Assembly: GCF_001426925.1 (NCBI RefSeq)
Contig: NZ_LMFR01000004.1
Coordinates: 1-64,000, forward strand
DNA: 64,000 bases
Direction: 5' to 3'
DNA from: Microbacterium sp. Root53
Lineage (GTDB): Bacteria > Actinomycetota > Actinomycetes > Actinomycetales > Microbacteriaceae
In this document: in pieces, positions 53,961-62,996 of the stretch
Layout of the letters: every line of letters begins with the position of its first letter
Position numbering within the stretch: the first letter of the stretch is position 1
Position numbers and translations under genes: made by a program
Notes under the pieces: model-generated
The model's database searches: none
The model's input: only the letters and a program-made list of their open reading frames with translations
What the model was told of the DNA's origin: nothing

Positions 53961-55358
53961 ATGGGCATCTCGCGACGCACCCTGCTCGTCGGCGCCGGAG
54001 CCGGCGCCGTCGCCGTGCTGCTCGCCTCGTGCACGGGCGACCCGCAGCCGCGGCCGACCACGGCGGGACCGACCCCCACGTCGACGCCCGCCTCGCCGAC
54101 CGCGAGCCCTGTTCCGGGTGCGCCCCGGCCCGCGGCGTTCCGGCGCAGCGCGTGGGCGACCGATCCCTTCTCGCGCGGCGCCGCGAGCTTCACCCCGCCG
54201 GGCGCCGCCCCCGCACAGCGCGAGGCGCTCGCGCAGCCGATCGGCGGACGGGTGTTCCTGGCGGGCGAGGCGACCGACCCCGACCGGCCCGGGACGCTGG
54301 CCGGCGCCCTGCGGTCCGGTCAGCGCGCGGCGCGCGAGGTCGTCGACGCGGCGGCCGGTCCGGACGAGCGGATCGCCGTCGTCGGGGCGGGCCTCGCCGG
54401 CGCGACCGCCGCGCGGCGCCTCGCCGAAGCCGGATTCGACGTGACCGTGATCGAGGCCAGGGACCGGATCGGCGGGCGCGTGCACGCCGTCGCGGACGAT
54501 GAGTGGCCGGTCGCCCCCCAGCTCGGCGCCTGGCTGCTCACCGAAGAGGACGCCGAGATCGAGGCCCGGCTCGATGCGTTCGGGATCGAGCGCGAGCGGC
54601 TCGAGGGCGCCATCGCGCTCTCGAGCGAGGGCGAGGTCGACGTCCCCGGCGCCGAGCGGATCGCCGCGGCCATCGAGTGGGCCGCCGCGCGGCCCGCAGA
54701 CGTCCCGCTCGCAGAGGCGCTCGCCGAGTCGGGCGCCGACCCGGAGGATCCGGCGCTCGCGGCCGCTGTGGCCGAGCTCGTCGCGCTCGCCGGCGCCGAC
54801 CCCGATCGGCTGTCGAGCTGGTATCCGCCGCTCCTGCCCGGCACCGCCCTCACGGCCGCGCTCGGCGACCTGTCGGACCTGACCGCCCGGCCGCTCGAGG
54901 AGTTCCGGGTCAACCTCTCCACGGCCGTGGTCGGCGTCGCGTACGACGACACGGGCGTGTCCCTGCGCCTCGGCACGGGGGAGGCGCTGTCGGTCGACCG
55001 CGTCGTCCTGACCGTGCCGCTCGGGGTGCTGCAGGACGAGGGCGTCGAGTTCGAGCCTCCGCTTCCGTTCGCGCACCGCGGCGCGATCGCCGAGCTCGGG
55101 ATGGGCCACCTCGAGACCGTCTGGCTGCGCTACGACGAGCCGTTCTGGCGCACGGATGCGGTGCTGTGGCACGTGGTCGGCGGCGACGCGCCCATCCGGA
55201 CCTGGATCAACCTCGAGCCCCTCACGGGCGAGCCGGTGCTGGTCGGCCGGATCGGCGGCGAGGCCGCGCGCGCGTTCGCCGAGCTCGATGACGCCGCCGC
55301 CGTGGAGCGCGCGCTCGCGTCGCTCACGCCGTTCGTCGCCGCGGGCGACGCCGACTGA
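53961..55358 (+). CDS. circularly permuted flavin amine oxidase, Tat-like lipoprotein
   Basis: The 465-residue protein starts M-G-I-S-R-R-T-L-L-V-G-A-G, with a lipobox L-A-S-C, so it is exported and lipid-anchored. Residues about 60-128 (W-A-T-D-P-F-S-R-G-A-A-S-F, G-G-R-V-F-L-A-G-E-A-T, G-A-L-R-S-G-Q-R-A-A) are what normally forms the C-terminus of monoamine-oxidase-type enzymes. The FAD-binding N-terminus (A-V-V-G-A-G-L-A-G-A-T-A-A-R-R-L, E-A-R-D-R-I-G-G-R-V-H) only comes at 137. The protein ends where that displaced block would start. FAD-dependent oxidation of an amine is inferred. Confidence 0.88.
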   Translation: MGISRRTLLVGAGAGAVAVLLASCTGDPQPRPTTAGPTPTSTPASPTASPVPGAPRPAAFRRSAWATDPFSRGAASFTPPGAAPAQREALAQPIGGRVFLAGEATDPDRPGTLAGALRSGQRAAREVVDAAAGPDERIAVVGAGLAGATAARRLAEAGFDVTVIEARDRIGGRVHAVADDEWPVAPQLGAWLLTEEDAEIEARLDAFGIERERLEGAIALSSEGEVDVPGAERIAAAIEWAAARPADVPLAEALAESGADPEDPALAAAVAELVALAGADPDRLSSWYPPLLPGTALTAALGDLSDLTARPLEEFRVNLSTAVVGVAYDDTGVSLRLGTGEALSVDRVVLTVPLGVLQDEGVEFEPPLPFAHRGAIAELGMGHLETVWLRYDEPFWRTDAVLWHVVGGDAPIRTWINLEPLTGEPVLVGRIGGEAARAFAELDDAAAVERALASLTPFVAAGDAD

Positions 55359-55379
55359 CGCGGCGCCCCGTCCGCGCCG

Positions 55380-56105
55380 TCAGCGCCGGGGCGCGGTGAT
55401 CCGCCTCCGGCTCAGCCAGATCAGCCCGGCCGACACCAGCGCGAACACCGCGAGCGCCGCGCAGCTGGTCAGCAGGAACTCCGCCGGCCCGCTCACCTGC
55501 CGCAGATCCAGGAAGTAGTACGGGTACCAGCCGATCAGCGAGCCGCGCCACATCGTGAAGGCGCCCCAGACCACCGGGTAGGCCAGCACGATCGACACGA
55601 CGCGCCACGGCGCCGGTCGCCGCCCGGCCGCGAAGGCCCAGTCGACCAGCGCGAGCGCGGGCACCCAGAAGTGCAGCAGCTGATCCGACCACGGCACGTC
55701 GATCCGGATCGCGCGCTCGCCCGCCTGCCACACGAGGAAGCCGAACACGATGCCCGCCGTGGTCGTCCAGCTCAGCGCCACGGTGCGGGCGGAGGTCAGC
55801 CAGGGCGGGTCGGTCATCCGATGCAGCGCGTCGAACCCCGAGATCGCCCACACGCACGCGAACAGGATGTTCGACTGCATCGTCAGATACGCCAGGAAGT
55901 TCGACCCGGCGATGGTGTTCGAGCTGAGACCCCACAGCAGCCGGTGCACGAGCGCCACGACGCAGACGCCGACCACGGCCAGCCGCATCCATCCGGTGAC
56001 GGCCGGATGCCACCAGTCGAGCGCAGCCAGGCGCTGCCACCTGCGTGCGGAGCGCGATGTCACCGTTGGGGCGCTCTCCCATCCGACGCGACCGTCGCGC
56101 GCCAT
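55380..56105 (-). CDS. Pr6Pr-family membrane protein
   Basis: A 241-residue protein with six hydrophobic segments. N-F-L-A-Y-L-T-M-Q-S-N-I-L-F near residue 69, L-L-H-F-W-V-P-A-L-A near 143, and Y-P-Y-Y-F-L-D near 195 are typical of the Pr6Pr/FAR-17a/AIG1-like membrane family. Function unknown. It converges with the amine oxidase. Confidence 0.82.
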   Translation of the reverse strand: MARDGRVGWESAPTVTSRSARRWQRLAALDWWHPAVTGWMRLAVVGVCVVALVHRLLWGLSSNTIAGSNFLAYLTMQSNILFACVWAISGFDALHRMTDPPWLTSARTVALSWTTTAGIVFGFLVWQAGERAIRIDVPWSDQLLHFWVPALALVDWAFAAGRRPAPWRVVSIVLAYPVVWGAFTMWRGSLIGWYPYYFLDLRQVSGPAEFLLTSCAALAVFALVSAGLIWLSRRRITAPRR

Positions 56106-56225
56106 CCGCCCGAGTCTACGAGCGGCCGTGCGGCGTCAGAGCGACGCGGCGGTCGCTCGCGCGTCGGTGAGACGCAGGTTCAGCACGTTGCCGGTCCGGG
56201 GATCGCGTGAAGCCGAAGGGACGGC

Positions 56226-57914
56226 TCAGGACGCCTGGTCCTGCGCCTCCAGCACGCGGAGGGCGAGGTGGGTCTCCAGGCGCCGGGGCGAGACGTCCCA
56301 GCCGGGGCCGAGCAGCGCGCCGATCCGCTCGAGGCGCTGGCGGACGGTGTTGCGGTGCAGGTGCAGCACGTCCGCGACCCGCGCGACGCTGCCGTCGCTC
56401 TCGAGGTACACCGACGCGGTGCGGACGAGGTCGGTGTCGCGCATGCGGTCGTACGCGCGCAGCGGGTCGATCGCGGCCGTGAGACTCACCGGCAGCTCGC
56501 CGCGGCGCGCCAGGTCGAGCAGCGCGCCGAGGAGCCCGAGCTCCGCGCCGTCGAGCACGCCCTCGCGTCCGAGCGCGACGAGCGAACCGAGCGCGAGCTG
56601 CGCGCGGCGATGCGCGTCGCCGAGCTTGCGCAGATCCTCGACCGGCCCACCGATCCCGACACGCAGGGTCCACCCGCGCGACGCGAACAGCGCGCGCAGG
56701 GGCTCCTCCCAGCGGGCCTCGGGCGTGACCATGCACACGTGGTCGTGGTGCGTCGCCATCATGACCGAGCGCAGTCCGAGCGCGCGCACGGCCTGCATGC
56801 GCCGGCGCCGATCGGCCTCGGGCGCGTCGATCACGAGCGTGCGCAGCGGCTCGCCGGGCTGCAGGCCCCAGCGCTGCAGCAGGCGCTCGAGCCGCTCGCG
56901 CGACACGTCCGGGCGCTCGAGCAGGTCGTCGATCGCCTCGGACTGCAACCGCAGATCCGCGTCCTCCTCGGCGCGGGCGAACAGCAGCGCGAGCGCCGCG
57001 TGCACCGCCACCCGCTCGAGCAGGGCGGTCTCGGGCGCGTCGAGCCCGCGGCCGGCCACGATGCGGCCGAGCGGCTCGCCCGCGGCGGCGACCGGGACGA
57101 CCGCGATCGGCACGGATCCGGCGTGCGGATCCGCGGGATCCTCCGTGGTCGCGGCGATCGGCGCCCCGTCCGGATCCTGCAGCCACAGCTCGCACGCCAG
57201 CACGCCGCTCCCGATCTCTAGCACGCGGCGCACGTCGGGCATCCCCATCACCGCGTCCATGAGGCGCTCGTCCAGCTCGAGCACGCGCGTGATGACGGAC
57301 AGCTCCTCCGCGCTGCGCCGCTGCTGCGTCACGAGGTCCTCGACGAGCCGGCTCATCGCCTCGAAGCGCATGGAGTTGTCGAGCGCGACCGCCGCGTGCC
57401 GGCCCAGCGAGTCGACGACCGTGATCTCGTCCGGGCTGAAGACCCGTGGGCTGCGCTCGGCGACGACCAGGGCGCCGAGCACCCTGCCGCCCACGGTCAG
57501 TGGGACGCCCATGATCGCCCGCACGCCCTCCGCGCGCACGATCTCGTCGATCTCCGGCACATGCGTCAGCGTCGGATCCGAGAGGTAGTCGGAGGTCTGG
57601 TAGGGCGCGAGCCCCCGGCCCACCTGCCCCAGCACGCCGGTCCCGAGCGGCTGGCGCAGCGTGCGGTACGCCAGGGTCGCGACGCCAGCCGACTGGCGGA
57701 TCTCGGTCTCGCCGCGGTCCAGGTCCGTGAAGCTGAGGTAGGCCATGTCGGTGCCCAGCAGGGCGCGCGTGCGGCGCACGATCGCCTGCAGCACGGCCTC
57801 CACGTCGCGCAGCGCCGTGATGTCGGTCGCGGTGTCGAGCAGCACCCGAAGCAGCTCCTCGCGTGGACGGCCGGCGACCGGCGGACGGGGCATGCGTGTG
57901 TGCTCCATAGACAT
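56226..57914 (-). CDS. GAF-domain PucR/CdaR-type regulator
   Basis: A protein of about 562 residues. A GAF domain (residues about 20-170: L-L-G-T-D-M-A-Y-L-S-F-T, G-V-P-L-T-V-G-G-R-V-L-G-A-L-V-V-A-E) is followed by a central region and a C-terminal helix-turn-helix (D-V-L-H-L-H-R-N-T-V-R-Q-R-L-E-R-I). It likely senses an aromatic or other small ligand and controls the divergent dehydrogenase. Several closely spaced starts exist (GTG 57920, ATG 57914, ATG 57908); none has a strong ribosome site. Confidence 0.85.
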   Translation of the reverse strand: MSMEHTRMPRPPVAGRPREELLRVLLDTATDITALRDVEAVLQAIVRRTRALLGTDMAYLSFTDLDRGETEIRQSAGVATLAYRTLRQPLGTGVLGQVGRGLAPYQTSDYLSDPTLTHVPEIDEIVRAEGVRAIMGVPLTVGGRVLGALVVAERSPRVFSPDEITVVDSLGRHAAVALDNSMRFEAMSRLVEDLVTQQRRSAEELSVITRVLELDERLMDAVMGMPDVRRVLEIGSGVLACELWLQDPDGAPIAATTEDPADPHAGSVPIAVVPVAAAGEPLGRIVAGRGLDAPETALLERVAVHAALALLFARAEEDADLRLQSEAIDDLLERPDVSRERLERLLQRWGLQPGEPLRTLVIDAPEADRRRRMQAVRALGLRSVMMATHHDHVCMVTPEARWEEPLRALFASRGWTLRVGIGGPVEDLRKLGDAHRRAQLALGSLVALGREGVLDGAELGLLGALLDLARRGELPVSLTAAIDPLRAYDRMRDTDLVRTASVYLESDGSVARVADVLHLHRNTVRQRLERIGALLGPGWDVSPRRLETHLALRVLEAQDQAS

Positions 57915-57917
57915 ATT

Positions 57918-57968
57918 CACTCACACTCGATGTGCGATCGCACGTGAGTGTCCGCCGAGCGGGCGGAC
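57918..57968. promoter_or_regulatory. nested palindromic operator region
   Basis: GTGCGATCGCAC (57932-57943) is a perfect dyad framed by CACTCAC (57918-57924) and GTGAGTG (57944-57950). A GTCCGCC/GGCGGAC hairpin follows. It lies in the gap between the divergent regulator and alcohol dehydrogenase. Confidence 0.6.
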
Positions 57969-58054
57969 TAGTCTCGTCACGCCGCGCCCGTGCCGCGGCA
58001 CCCGACGAAGACGTCTCACATCGAGTCCAATGTCGGGCACAGAGAGGACAAGCC

Positions 58055-59167
58055 ATGCGGATCACCGGAGCAGTGCTCGAGGAGATCGGGCGCCCGCGCC
58101 CCTTCGCCGAGTCGACGCCGATCAACGTCAGCGAGCTCGAGCTGACCGACCCGGGCCCCACCGAGGTGCTCGTGAAGATCGAGGCCGCGGGCCTGTGCCA
58201 CTCCGACCTCTCGGTCGTCGACGGCAACCGCGTCCGCCCCACGCCCATGCTGCTCGGACACGAGGCCGCGGGCGTCGTCGTGTCCACGGGCGACGAGGTC
58301 TCCGACCTCGAGCCCGGCCAGCGCGTCGTCATGGCGTTCCTGCCGCGCTGCGAGGACTGCGCCGGCTGCGCCACGGGCGGCCGCCTCCCCTGCATCAACG
58401 GCACGAAGTCGAACAACGCCGGCACGCTGCTGCGCGGCACGCGCCACCTGTCGCGCGACGGCGAGGAGGTCTTCCACCACCTCGGCGTCTCCGGCTTCGC
58501 GACCCACGCGGTCGTCGACCGCGCCTCGCTCGTGCCGGTGGACTCGGACGTCCCGCCCGAGATCGCGGCCGTGCTCGGCTGCGCGGTCCTCACCGGCGGC
58601 GGCGCGCTCCTCAACGCCGTGCAGCCGGAGGAGGGCGACACGATCATGATCGTCGGCCTCGGCGGCGTCGGCATGTCGGCGCTCATCGCCGCCATCGCGG
58701 AGGGCAAGGGCGACGTCATCGCGGTCGACAACCTCGCCGACAAGCTCGAGCTCGCCCGCCAGCTGGGTGCCGCGGCGGCGTACACGCCGGCCGAGGTGGC
58801 CGAGCAGGGCATCAAGGCCGACCACGTCATGGAGTGCGCCGGCCACCCGCGCGCCTTCGAGACCGCGTTCGAGGCCACCAGGCCCGGCGGACGCACCGTC
58901 ACGGTCGGCCTGCCCGATCCGTCCGCCCGCGCATCGATCTCGCCGCTGACCATCACTGGCGAGGCGCGCACGATCATCGGCAGCTACCTCGGATCGGCCG
59001 TGCCGGCCCGCGACATCCCGCGCTTCGCCGAGTGGTGGCGCGCCGGCCGCCTGCCGGTCGAGAAGCTGATCACCCGCAAGATCACGCTCGACGATATCAA
59101 CCAGGCCATGGACGAGCTGGCCGAGGGCCGCGCCGTGCGCCAGGTGATCGTCTTCGACGGCGAGTGA
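58055..59167 (+). CDS. zinc-dependent alcohol dehydrogenase
   Basis: The 370-residue medium-chain dehydrogenase has catalytic zinc ligands in G-L-C-H-S-D near residue 47 and G-H-E-A-A-G near 69. Structural zinc cysteines lie in C-E-D-C-A-G-C-A-T-G-G-R-L-P-C near 102-116, and the nucleotide loop is G-L-G-G-V-G near 206. It belongs to the class III/benzyl-alcohol-type group. AGAGAGGA precedes the ATG. It is followed by a permease in the same direction, so an alcohol or aldehyde taken up by that permease is a plausible substrate. Confidence 0.88.
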   Translation: MRITGAVLEEIGRPRPFAESTPINVSELELTDPGPTEVLVKIEAAGLCHSDLSVVDGNRVRPTPMLLGHEAAGVVVSTGDEVSDLEPGQRVVMAFLPRCEDCAGCATGGRLPCINGTKSNNAGTLLRGTRHLSRDGEEVFHHLGVSGFATHAVVDRASLVPVDSDVPPEIAAVLGCAVLTGGGALLNAVQPEEGDTIMIVGLGGVGMSALIAAIAEGKGDVIAVDNLADKLELARQLGAAAAYTPAEVAEQGIKADHVMECAGHPRAFETAFEATRPGGRTVTVGLPDPSARASISPLTITGEARTIIGSYLGSAVPARDIPRFAEWWRAGRLPVEKLITRKITLDDINQAMDELAEGRAVRQVIVFDGE

Positions 59168-59184
59168 TCCGCCCCTGAACCCCA

Positions 59185-59211
59185 CCCGCCCCGCGCATCG
59201 CACGGGGCGGG
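59185..59211 (+). terminator. hairpin between adh and permease genes
   Basis: CCCGCCCCG (59185-59193) pairs with CGGGGCGGG (59203-59211) in the 92-base gap. It could terminate or attenuate. Confidence 0.6.
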
Positions 59212-59259
59212 ACCCTGATCCGGACGGCGCCGCAGCCGCCCCCGAACCGAGGACAACGA

Positions 59260-60651
59260 ATGTCTCGCTCCTACGCCAAGCCCTGGAAGGCGGGTCCCTT
59301 CGACATCCGCCTGCCGTTCCTGCACTACCGCCTGGAGTGGCAGGACTACACGCAGGGCCTCGTCATGTGCGCCGTCGACCTGTCGGCGATCCCGCTCATG
59401 ACCGAGCTCCTGGGCATGCCCTTCGAGGCGGCCCTGGCGATCGTCGTGCTGAACGGCCTGCTCTACCTCCTGCACCATCTGCTCGGCGACCCGGTGATCC
59501 CGGGCTGGATCACCCCGGCGATCCCGCTGCTGATGCTCTACGTGCAGGAGTTCCCGGAGGACCAGAGGGTGCACGCTCTCATCGCGTTCCAGCTGCTGCT
59601 GGGAGTGTTCTCGATCGTGCTCGGCGCGACCGGGCTCGCCGCCAAGGTGGTCAGGATCATCCCCAACGCGCTGCGCGCCGGCATCGTCGTGGGCGCCGGC
59701 TTCGCGGCGATCCAGGGCGTCTTCGCCGCGGGCGGGCGCTTCGACGCCTTCCCGTGGACGATCACGATCTGCGTGGGCCTGGCGTTCTTCCTGCTCTACT
59801 CGAAGGTCTTCCAGCGGGCCACGCACCGCAACCGCTTCCTCGGCTTCATCGGGAACCTGGGCATCCTGCCCTGCATCCTGCTCGCCGTGGTCGTCGCGCC
59901 GCTGTTCGGCGAGGCGCCCTGGCCGACGATCGAGTGGGGCCTCTCGACGCCCGACTTCGTGACGATGTTCTCGCAGTACACCGTGTTCGGCGTGGGCCTG
60001 CCGCCCGCCATGATGTTCGTCACGGCGATCCCGACCGTGCTCGCGGCGTACATCGTCGTCTTCGGCGACGTGCTGCAGTCGAAGGCCGTGCTGCACGAGG
60101 CGGCGGTCGTCCGCACCGACGAGAACGTGGTCTACAACCCGAACCGCGCCCACCTCATCTTCGGCGGACGCAACGCCGTGATGAGCGTCTTCGGCCCCGA
60201 CACCACCATGTGCGGCCCGCTGTGGGCGGCCATGCACGTCGTCACGAGCGAGCGGTACAAGAAGGGCCCGAAGGCGATGCAGTCGATCTTCAGCGGTGCC
60301 GGATCCTTCCGCTGGGGCACCAACACGGGCCTGTTCCTGCTGCCGATCGTCTCGCTCGTCGAGCCGATCCTGGGTGTCGCCCTCGCGCTGACGCTGCTCG
60401 TGCAGGGCTTCGTGTCGATCAAGGTCGGCATCCTCGAGGCCCGCAGCAAGACCGAGCTCGGCGTCGCCGGCGTGATCGCCGCGATCCTCGCCCTCAAGGG
60501 CGCCGCGTGGGGCTTCGCCGCCGGCGTGATCCTGGTGGCCCTGGTCTACACGATCGACTTCTTCAAGGGAGAGGACGACGGCACCTTCGCGCCCGAGGCC
60601 CACCAGGCCGAGGACGAGGCCATCGACGAGCTGGAGCACCCTGCTCGCTGA
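59260..60651 (+). CDS. NCS2/SLC23-like permease
   Basis: A 463-residue membrane protein with about 12 helices. Features include W-I-T-P-A-I-P-L-L, I-I-P-N-A-L-R-A-G-I-V-V-G-A-G-F-A-A-I and G-L-P-P-A-M-M-F-V-T-A-I-P-T-V-L. G-P-D-T-T-M-C-G-P-L-W-A-A is in the second half. This arrangement resembles xanthine/uracil permeases, but the match is not close and the substrate is open. GAGGACAACGA precedes ATG. Confidence 0.65.
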   Translation: MSRSYAKPWKAGPFDIRLPFLHYRLEWQDYTQGLVMCAVDLSAIPLMTELLGMPFEAALAIVVLNGLLYLLHHLLGDPVIPGWITPAIPLLMLYVQEFPEDQRVHALIAFQLLLGVFSIVLGATGLAAKVVRIIPNALRAGIVVGAGFAAIQGVFAAGGRFDAFPWTITICVGLAFFLLYSKVFQRATHRNRFLGFIGNLGILPCILLAVVVAPLFGEAPWPTIEWGLSTPDFVTMFSQYTVFGVGLPPAMMFVTAIPTVLAAYIVVFGDVLQSKAVLHEAAVVRTDENVVYNPNRAHLIFGGRNAVMSVFGPDTTMCGPLWAAMHVVTSERYKKGPKAMQSIFSGAGSFRWGTNTGLFLLPIVSLVEPILGVALALTLLVQGFVSIKVGILEARSKTELGVAGVIAAILALKGAAWGFAAGVILVALVYTIDFFKGEDDGTFAPEAHQAEDEAIDELEHPAR

Positions 60652-60659
60652 GCCGTCGT

Positions 60660-60757
60660 CCGACACGACGCAGGACCGCTGCGGCGTCCCGGGGGTGTTC
60701 CGGCTGTCCCGCGGGTGGACACGCCGGTCGGGATCCGGAAGTCCTGCGTTGTGTCGG
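60660..60757. repeat. hairpin repeat, ACGCAGGAC word, left copy
   Basis: CCGACACGACGCAGGAC (60660-60676) pairs with GTCCTGCGTTGTGTCGG (60741-60757) over 17 bases with one G-T pair. A related hairpin lies at 62012-62100, on the other side of the dehydrogenase gene. Confidence 0.8.
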
Positions 60758-60794
60758 AGGGGATAATCCGGCTCCGTGCTCGGCGGCCTCCCTC

Positions 60795-61832
60795 TCAGCG
60801 CATCGGGTCGATCATCGTCATGCCGGCGCTGCGCGACCGGTCCATGACGGGGAGCAGGGCGGCGGCCTCCTCGAGGCCGACCACGCGTTCGATGAGCTTC
60901 TGCGGCTCGAGCGTGCCCGCCTCGATGAGCGCGAGCATGCCGGGGTAGTCGGCCGCCGCCATGCCGTGGCTGCCGAGCAGGTCGAGCTCCCAGCCGATCA
61001 CGCGGTCCATGGGGAGGCGCGGGTGGCCCTCGCTCGCGGGAAGCAGGCCGATCTGCACGTGGCGGCCCCGACGGCGCAGGCTGCGGATCGCGTCCGCGGC
61101 GGTCGACTCGAGGCCGACGGCGTCGACGGCCACGTGGCTGCCGCCGCCCGTGATCTCGTGCACCCGCGCCGGGACGGCGGCGCCGTCCGAGAGGACGCCG
61201 TGGTCGGCGCCGAGCCGCTGCGCGAGCTCGAGCGCGGCGGGGTTGCGGTCGACCGCGATCACGCGCGCGCCCAGCGCGTGCGCGATCATGACGGCGCTGA
61301 GCCCCACCCCTCCCGCGCCGACGACCGTGACCCACTCGCCGGCCTGCACCTTCGCGCGCGCGGCGAGGCCACGGTACGCGGTGGCGAAGCGGCAGCCGAG
61401 GCTCGCGGCGGCCTCGAAGGAGATGCCGTCGGGGATCGCGACGAGATTGGTGTCGGCGGCGTGCAGCGCGACGTGCTCGCCGAAGGATCCCCAGTGCGTG
61501 AATCCGGGCTGCCGCTGGTCGGGGCACACCTGCGCATCGCCCTGCAGGCACCACTCGCACACGCCGCAGCCGCACACGAACGGCACGGTCACGCGGTCGC
61601 CGACGCGCCACCTCGCGACGCCCTCGCCGACGGCCGAGACGACGCCGGCGAGCTCGTGGCCGGGCACGTGCGGCAGTGCGATCTCGTCGTGGCCCGCCCA
61701 CGCGTGCCAGTCGCTGCGGCACAGGCCGGTCGCGTGCACGCGCACGACGACGCCTCCGGCGGGGGCGACGGGGACCGGGACCTCGCGCACCTCGGGCGCG
61801 GCTCGGATCTCGTCGAAGATCACAGCTCGCAT
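60795..61832 (-). CDS. zinc-dependent alcohol dehydrogenase, second
   Basis: The 345-residue product has G-L-C-R-S-D-W-H near residue 37, P-G-H-E-L-A-G near 58, structural cysteines in C-G-C-G-V-C-E-W-C-L-Q-G-D-A-Q-V-C near 87-103, and G-A-G-G-V-G near 171. Sequence and length fit the Zn-dependent alcohol dehydrogenases acting on aliphatic or aryl alcohols. GGGAGGGG lies before ATG. It reads opposite to its neighbour and is flanked on both sides by the ACGCAGGAC hairpins. Confidence 0.88.
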   Translation of the reverse strand: MRAVIFDEIRAAPEVREVPVPVAPAGGVVVRVHATGLCRSDWHAWAGHDEIALPHVPGHELAGVVSAVGEGVARWRVGDRVTVPFVCGCGVCEWCLQGDAQVCPDQRQPGFTHWGSFGEHVALHAADTNLVAIPDGISFEAAASLGCRFATAYRGLAARAKVQAGEWVTVVGAGGVGLSAVMIAHALGARVIAVDRNPAALELAQRLGADHGVLSDGAAVPARVHEITGGGSHVAVDAVGLESTAADAIRSLRRRGRHVQIGLLPASEGHPRLPMDRVIGWELDLLGSHGMAAADYPGMLALIEAGTLEPQKLIERVVGLEEAAALLPVMDRSRSAGMTMIDPMR

Positions 61833-62011
61833 GGAAGGCCCCTCCCGGCGATGCGCTCGGGTCGCGTGCCGCTCATCCGTCCATTGTCCGGCAGGGGACG
61901 CCGGGATCTCTCTGAACGGGGCCAGGGGATCGGAGATCCGAACGTTGCCGCGGACGAGGGCCCGGTCGTCTCGGCCGGCCGCGTCGAGCTGCTGGCGTTC
62001 CCGGCGCGCCC

Positions 62012-62100
62012 CCGCCACAACGCAGGACCTCCTCCGCCGTCACGGCGTGCCTTCTCCCCGGCGCGCCGCCACGGTGCCGGAGGTCCTGCGTTGTGTCCGG
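62012..62100. repeat. hairpin repeat, ACGCAGGAC word, right copy
   Basis: ACAACGCAGGACCTCC (62017-62032) pairs with GGAGGTCCTGCGTTGT (62079-62094), extended at the ends by CCGCC/CCGG. It shares the AACGCAGGAC word and layout with 60660-60757. The gap 61833-62011 holds nothing else I recognise. Confidence 0.8.
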
Positions 62101-62111
62101 ACGGGGGCGCG

Positions 62112-62936
62112 TCAGACGCGGCGCCAGTCGTCCGACTCCAGGGCGGCGCCCGCCATCGGGCCCATCTGCAGCATCCCGCCGTCGACGGGCCAGGACGCAC
62201 CGGTGACGTAGGACGACGCGGGCGAGGCCAGGAAGGCGATCACGGCGGCGACCTCCTCGGGCACCCCGGGGCGGCCGATCGGGATGCCGGGCCGCCGCGT
62301 CTCGGGCGCGTCGGCGGGGTCGATGCCGGTCATGGGCGTCGCGATCAGGCCCGGGGCCACGGCGTTCACGGTGATGCCGTGCTCGGCCAGCTCGATGGCC
62401 ATGGTCTTCAGCAGCCCGCCGAGGCCGTGCTTGGCGGCGTCGTACGCGCCCGATCCGGTCTTCGGCTGGTGCTCGTGCACGCTCGTGACGCCGATGATCC
62501 GGCCGCCGCGCCCGGCGGCGACCATCCGGCGGGCCGCGCGCTGCATCACGACGAAGGCCCCGTCGAGGTCGGTCATCATGACGCGGCGCCAGCCCTCGAG
62601 GTCGACGTCCAGGAACGGCACGCTCTCGCCCGTGCCGGCGTTGTTGACGAACACGTCCACGCCGCCCAGGTCGTCAGCGAGGCCGTCGATCACGTCGCCG
62701 CAGCCGACGAGATCCGTCACGTCCAGGCGGGCGACGACCGCGCGGCGGCCCTCGGCCTCCACGAGGCGCGCCGTCTCGCGGGCGCCCTCCTCGTCGGAGT
62801 GCCACGTGACGCCGACGTCGAGGCCGTTCCTTGCGAGCGCGACGGCCGTGGCGCGGCCCATCCCCGAATCCGAGGCGGTGACGATGGCGGTGGCGGGCTG
62901 GAAGCTCTGGGGGTGAAGCATCTGGGTCTCGGTCAT
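62112..62936 (-). CDS. short-chain dehydrogenase/reductase
   Basis: The 274-residue SDR has the cofactor loop T-A-S-D-S-G-M-G near residue 20 (a serine/alanine variant of the T-G-x3-G-x-G loop), V-N-N-A-G-T-G near 96, and catalytic Y-D-A-A-K near 167 with Ser in G-V-T-S-V. The C-terminal G-G-M-L-Q tail is present. NAD(P)-dependent oxidation or reduction of an alcohol or ketone is expected. Divergent from pcaI. Confidence 0.87.
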   Translation of the reverse strand: MTETQMLHPQSFQPATAIVTASDSGMGRATAVALARNGLDVGVTWHSDEEGARETARLVEAEGRRAVVARLDVTDLVGCGDVIDGLADDLGGVDVFVNNAGTGESVPFLDVDLEGWRRVMMTDLDGAFVVMQRAARRMVAAGRGGRIIGVTSVHEHQPKTGSGAYDAAKHGLGGLLKTMAIELAEHGITVNAVAPGLIATPMTGIDPADAPETRRPGIPIGRPGVPEEVAAVIAFLASPASSYVTGASWPVDGGMLQMGPMAGAALESDDWRRV

Positions 62937-62996
62937 GGGGGCAGTCCACCCGGCGCAGCCGCTCCACGGAACTCCCTTGACAGCGGCGCCGGGCGG

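Noticed and set aside
56116-58977. 953-residue minus-strand frame over the regulator and dehydrogenase
   Set aside because: The frame runs opposite to the alcohol dehydrogenase and out of frame in the regulator; composition is that of a shadow.
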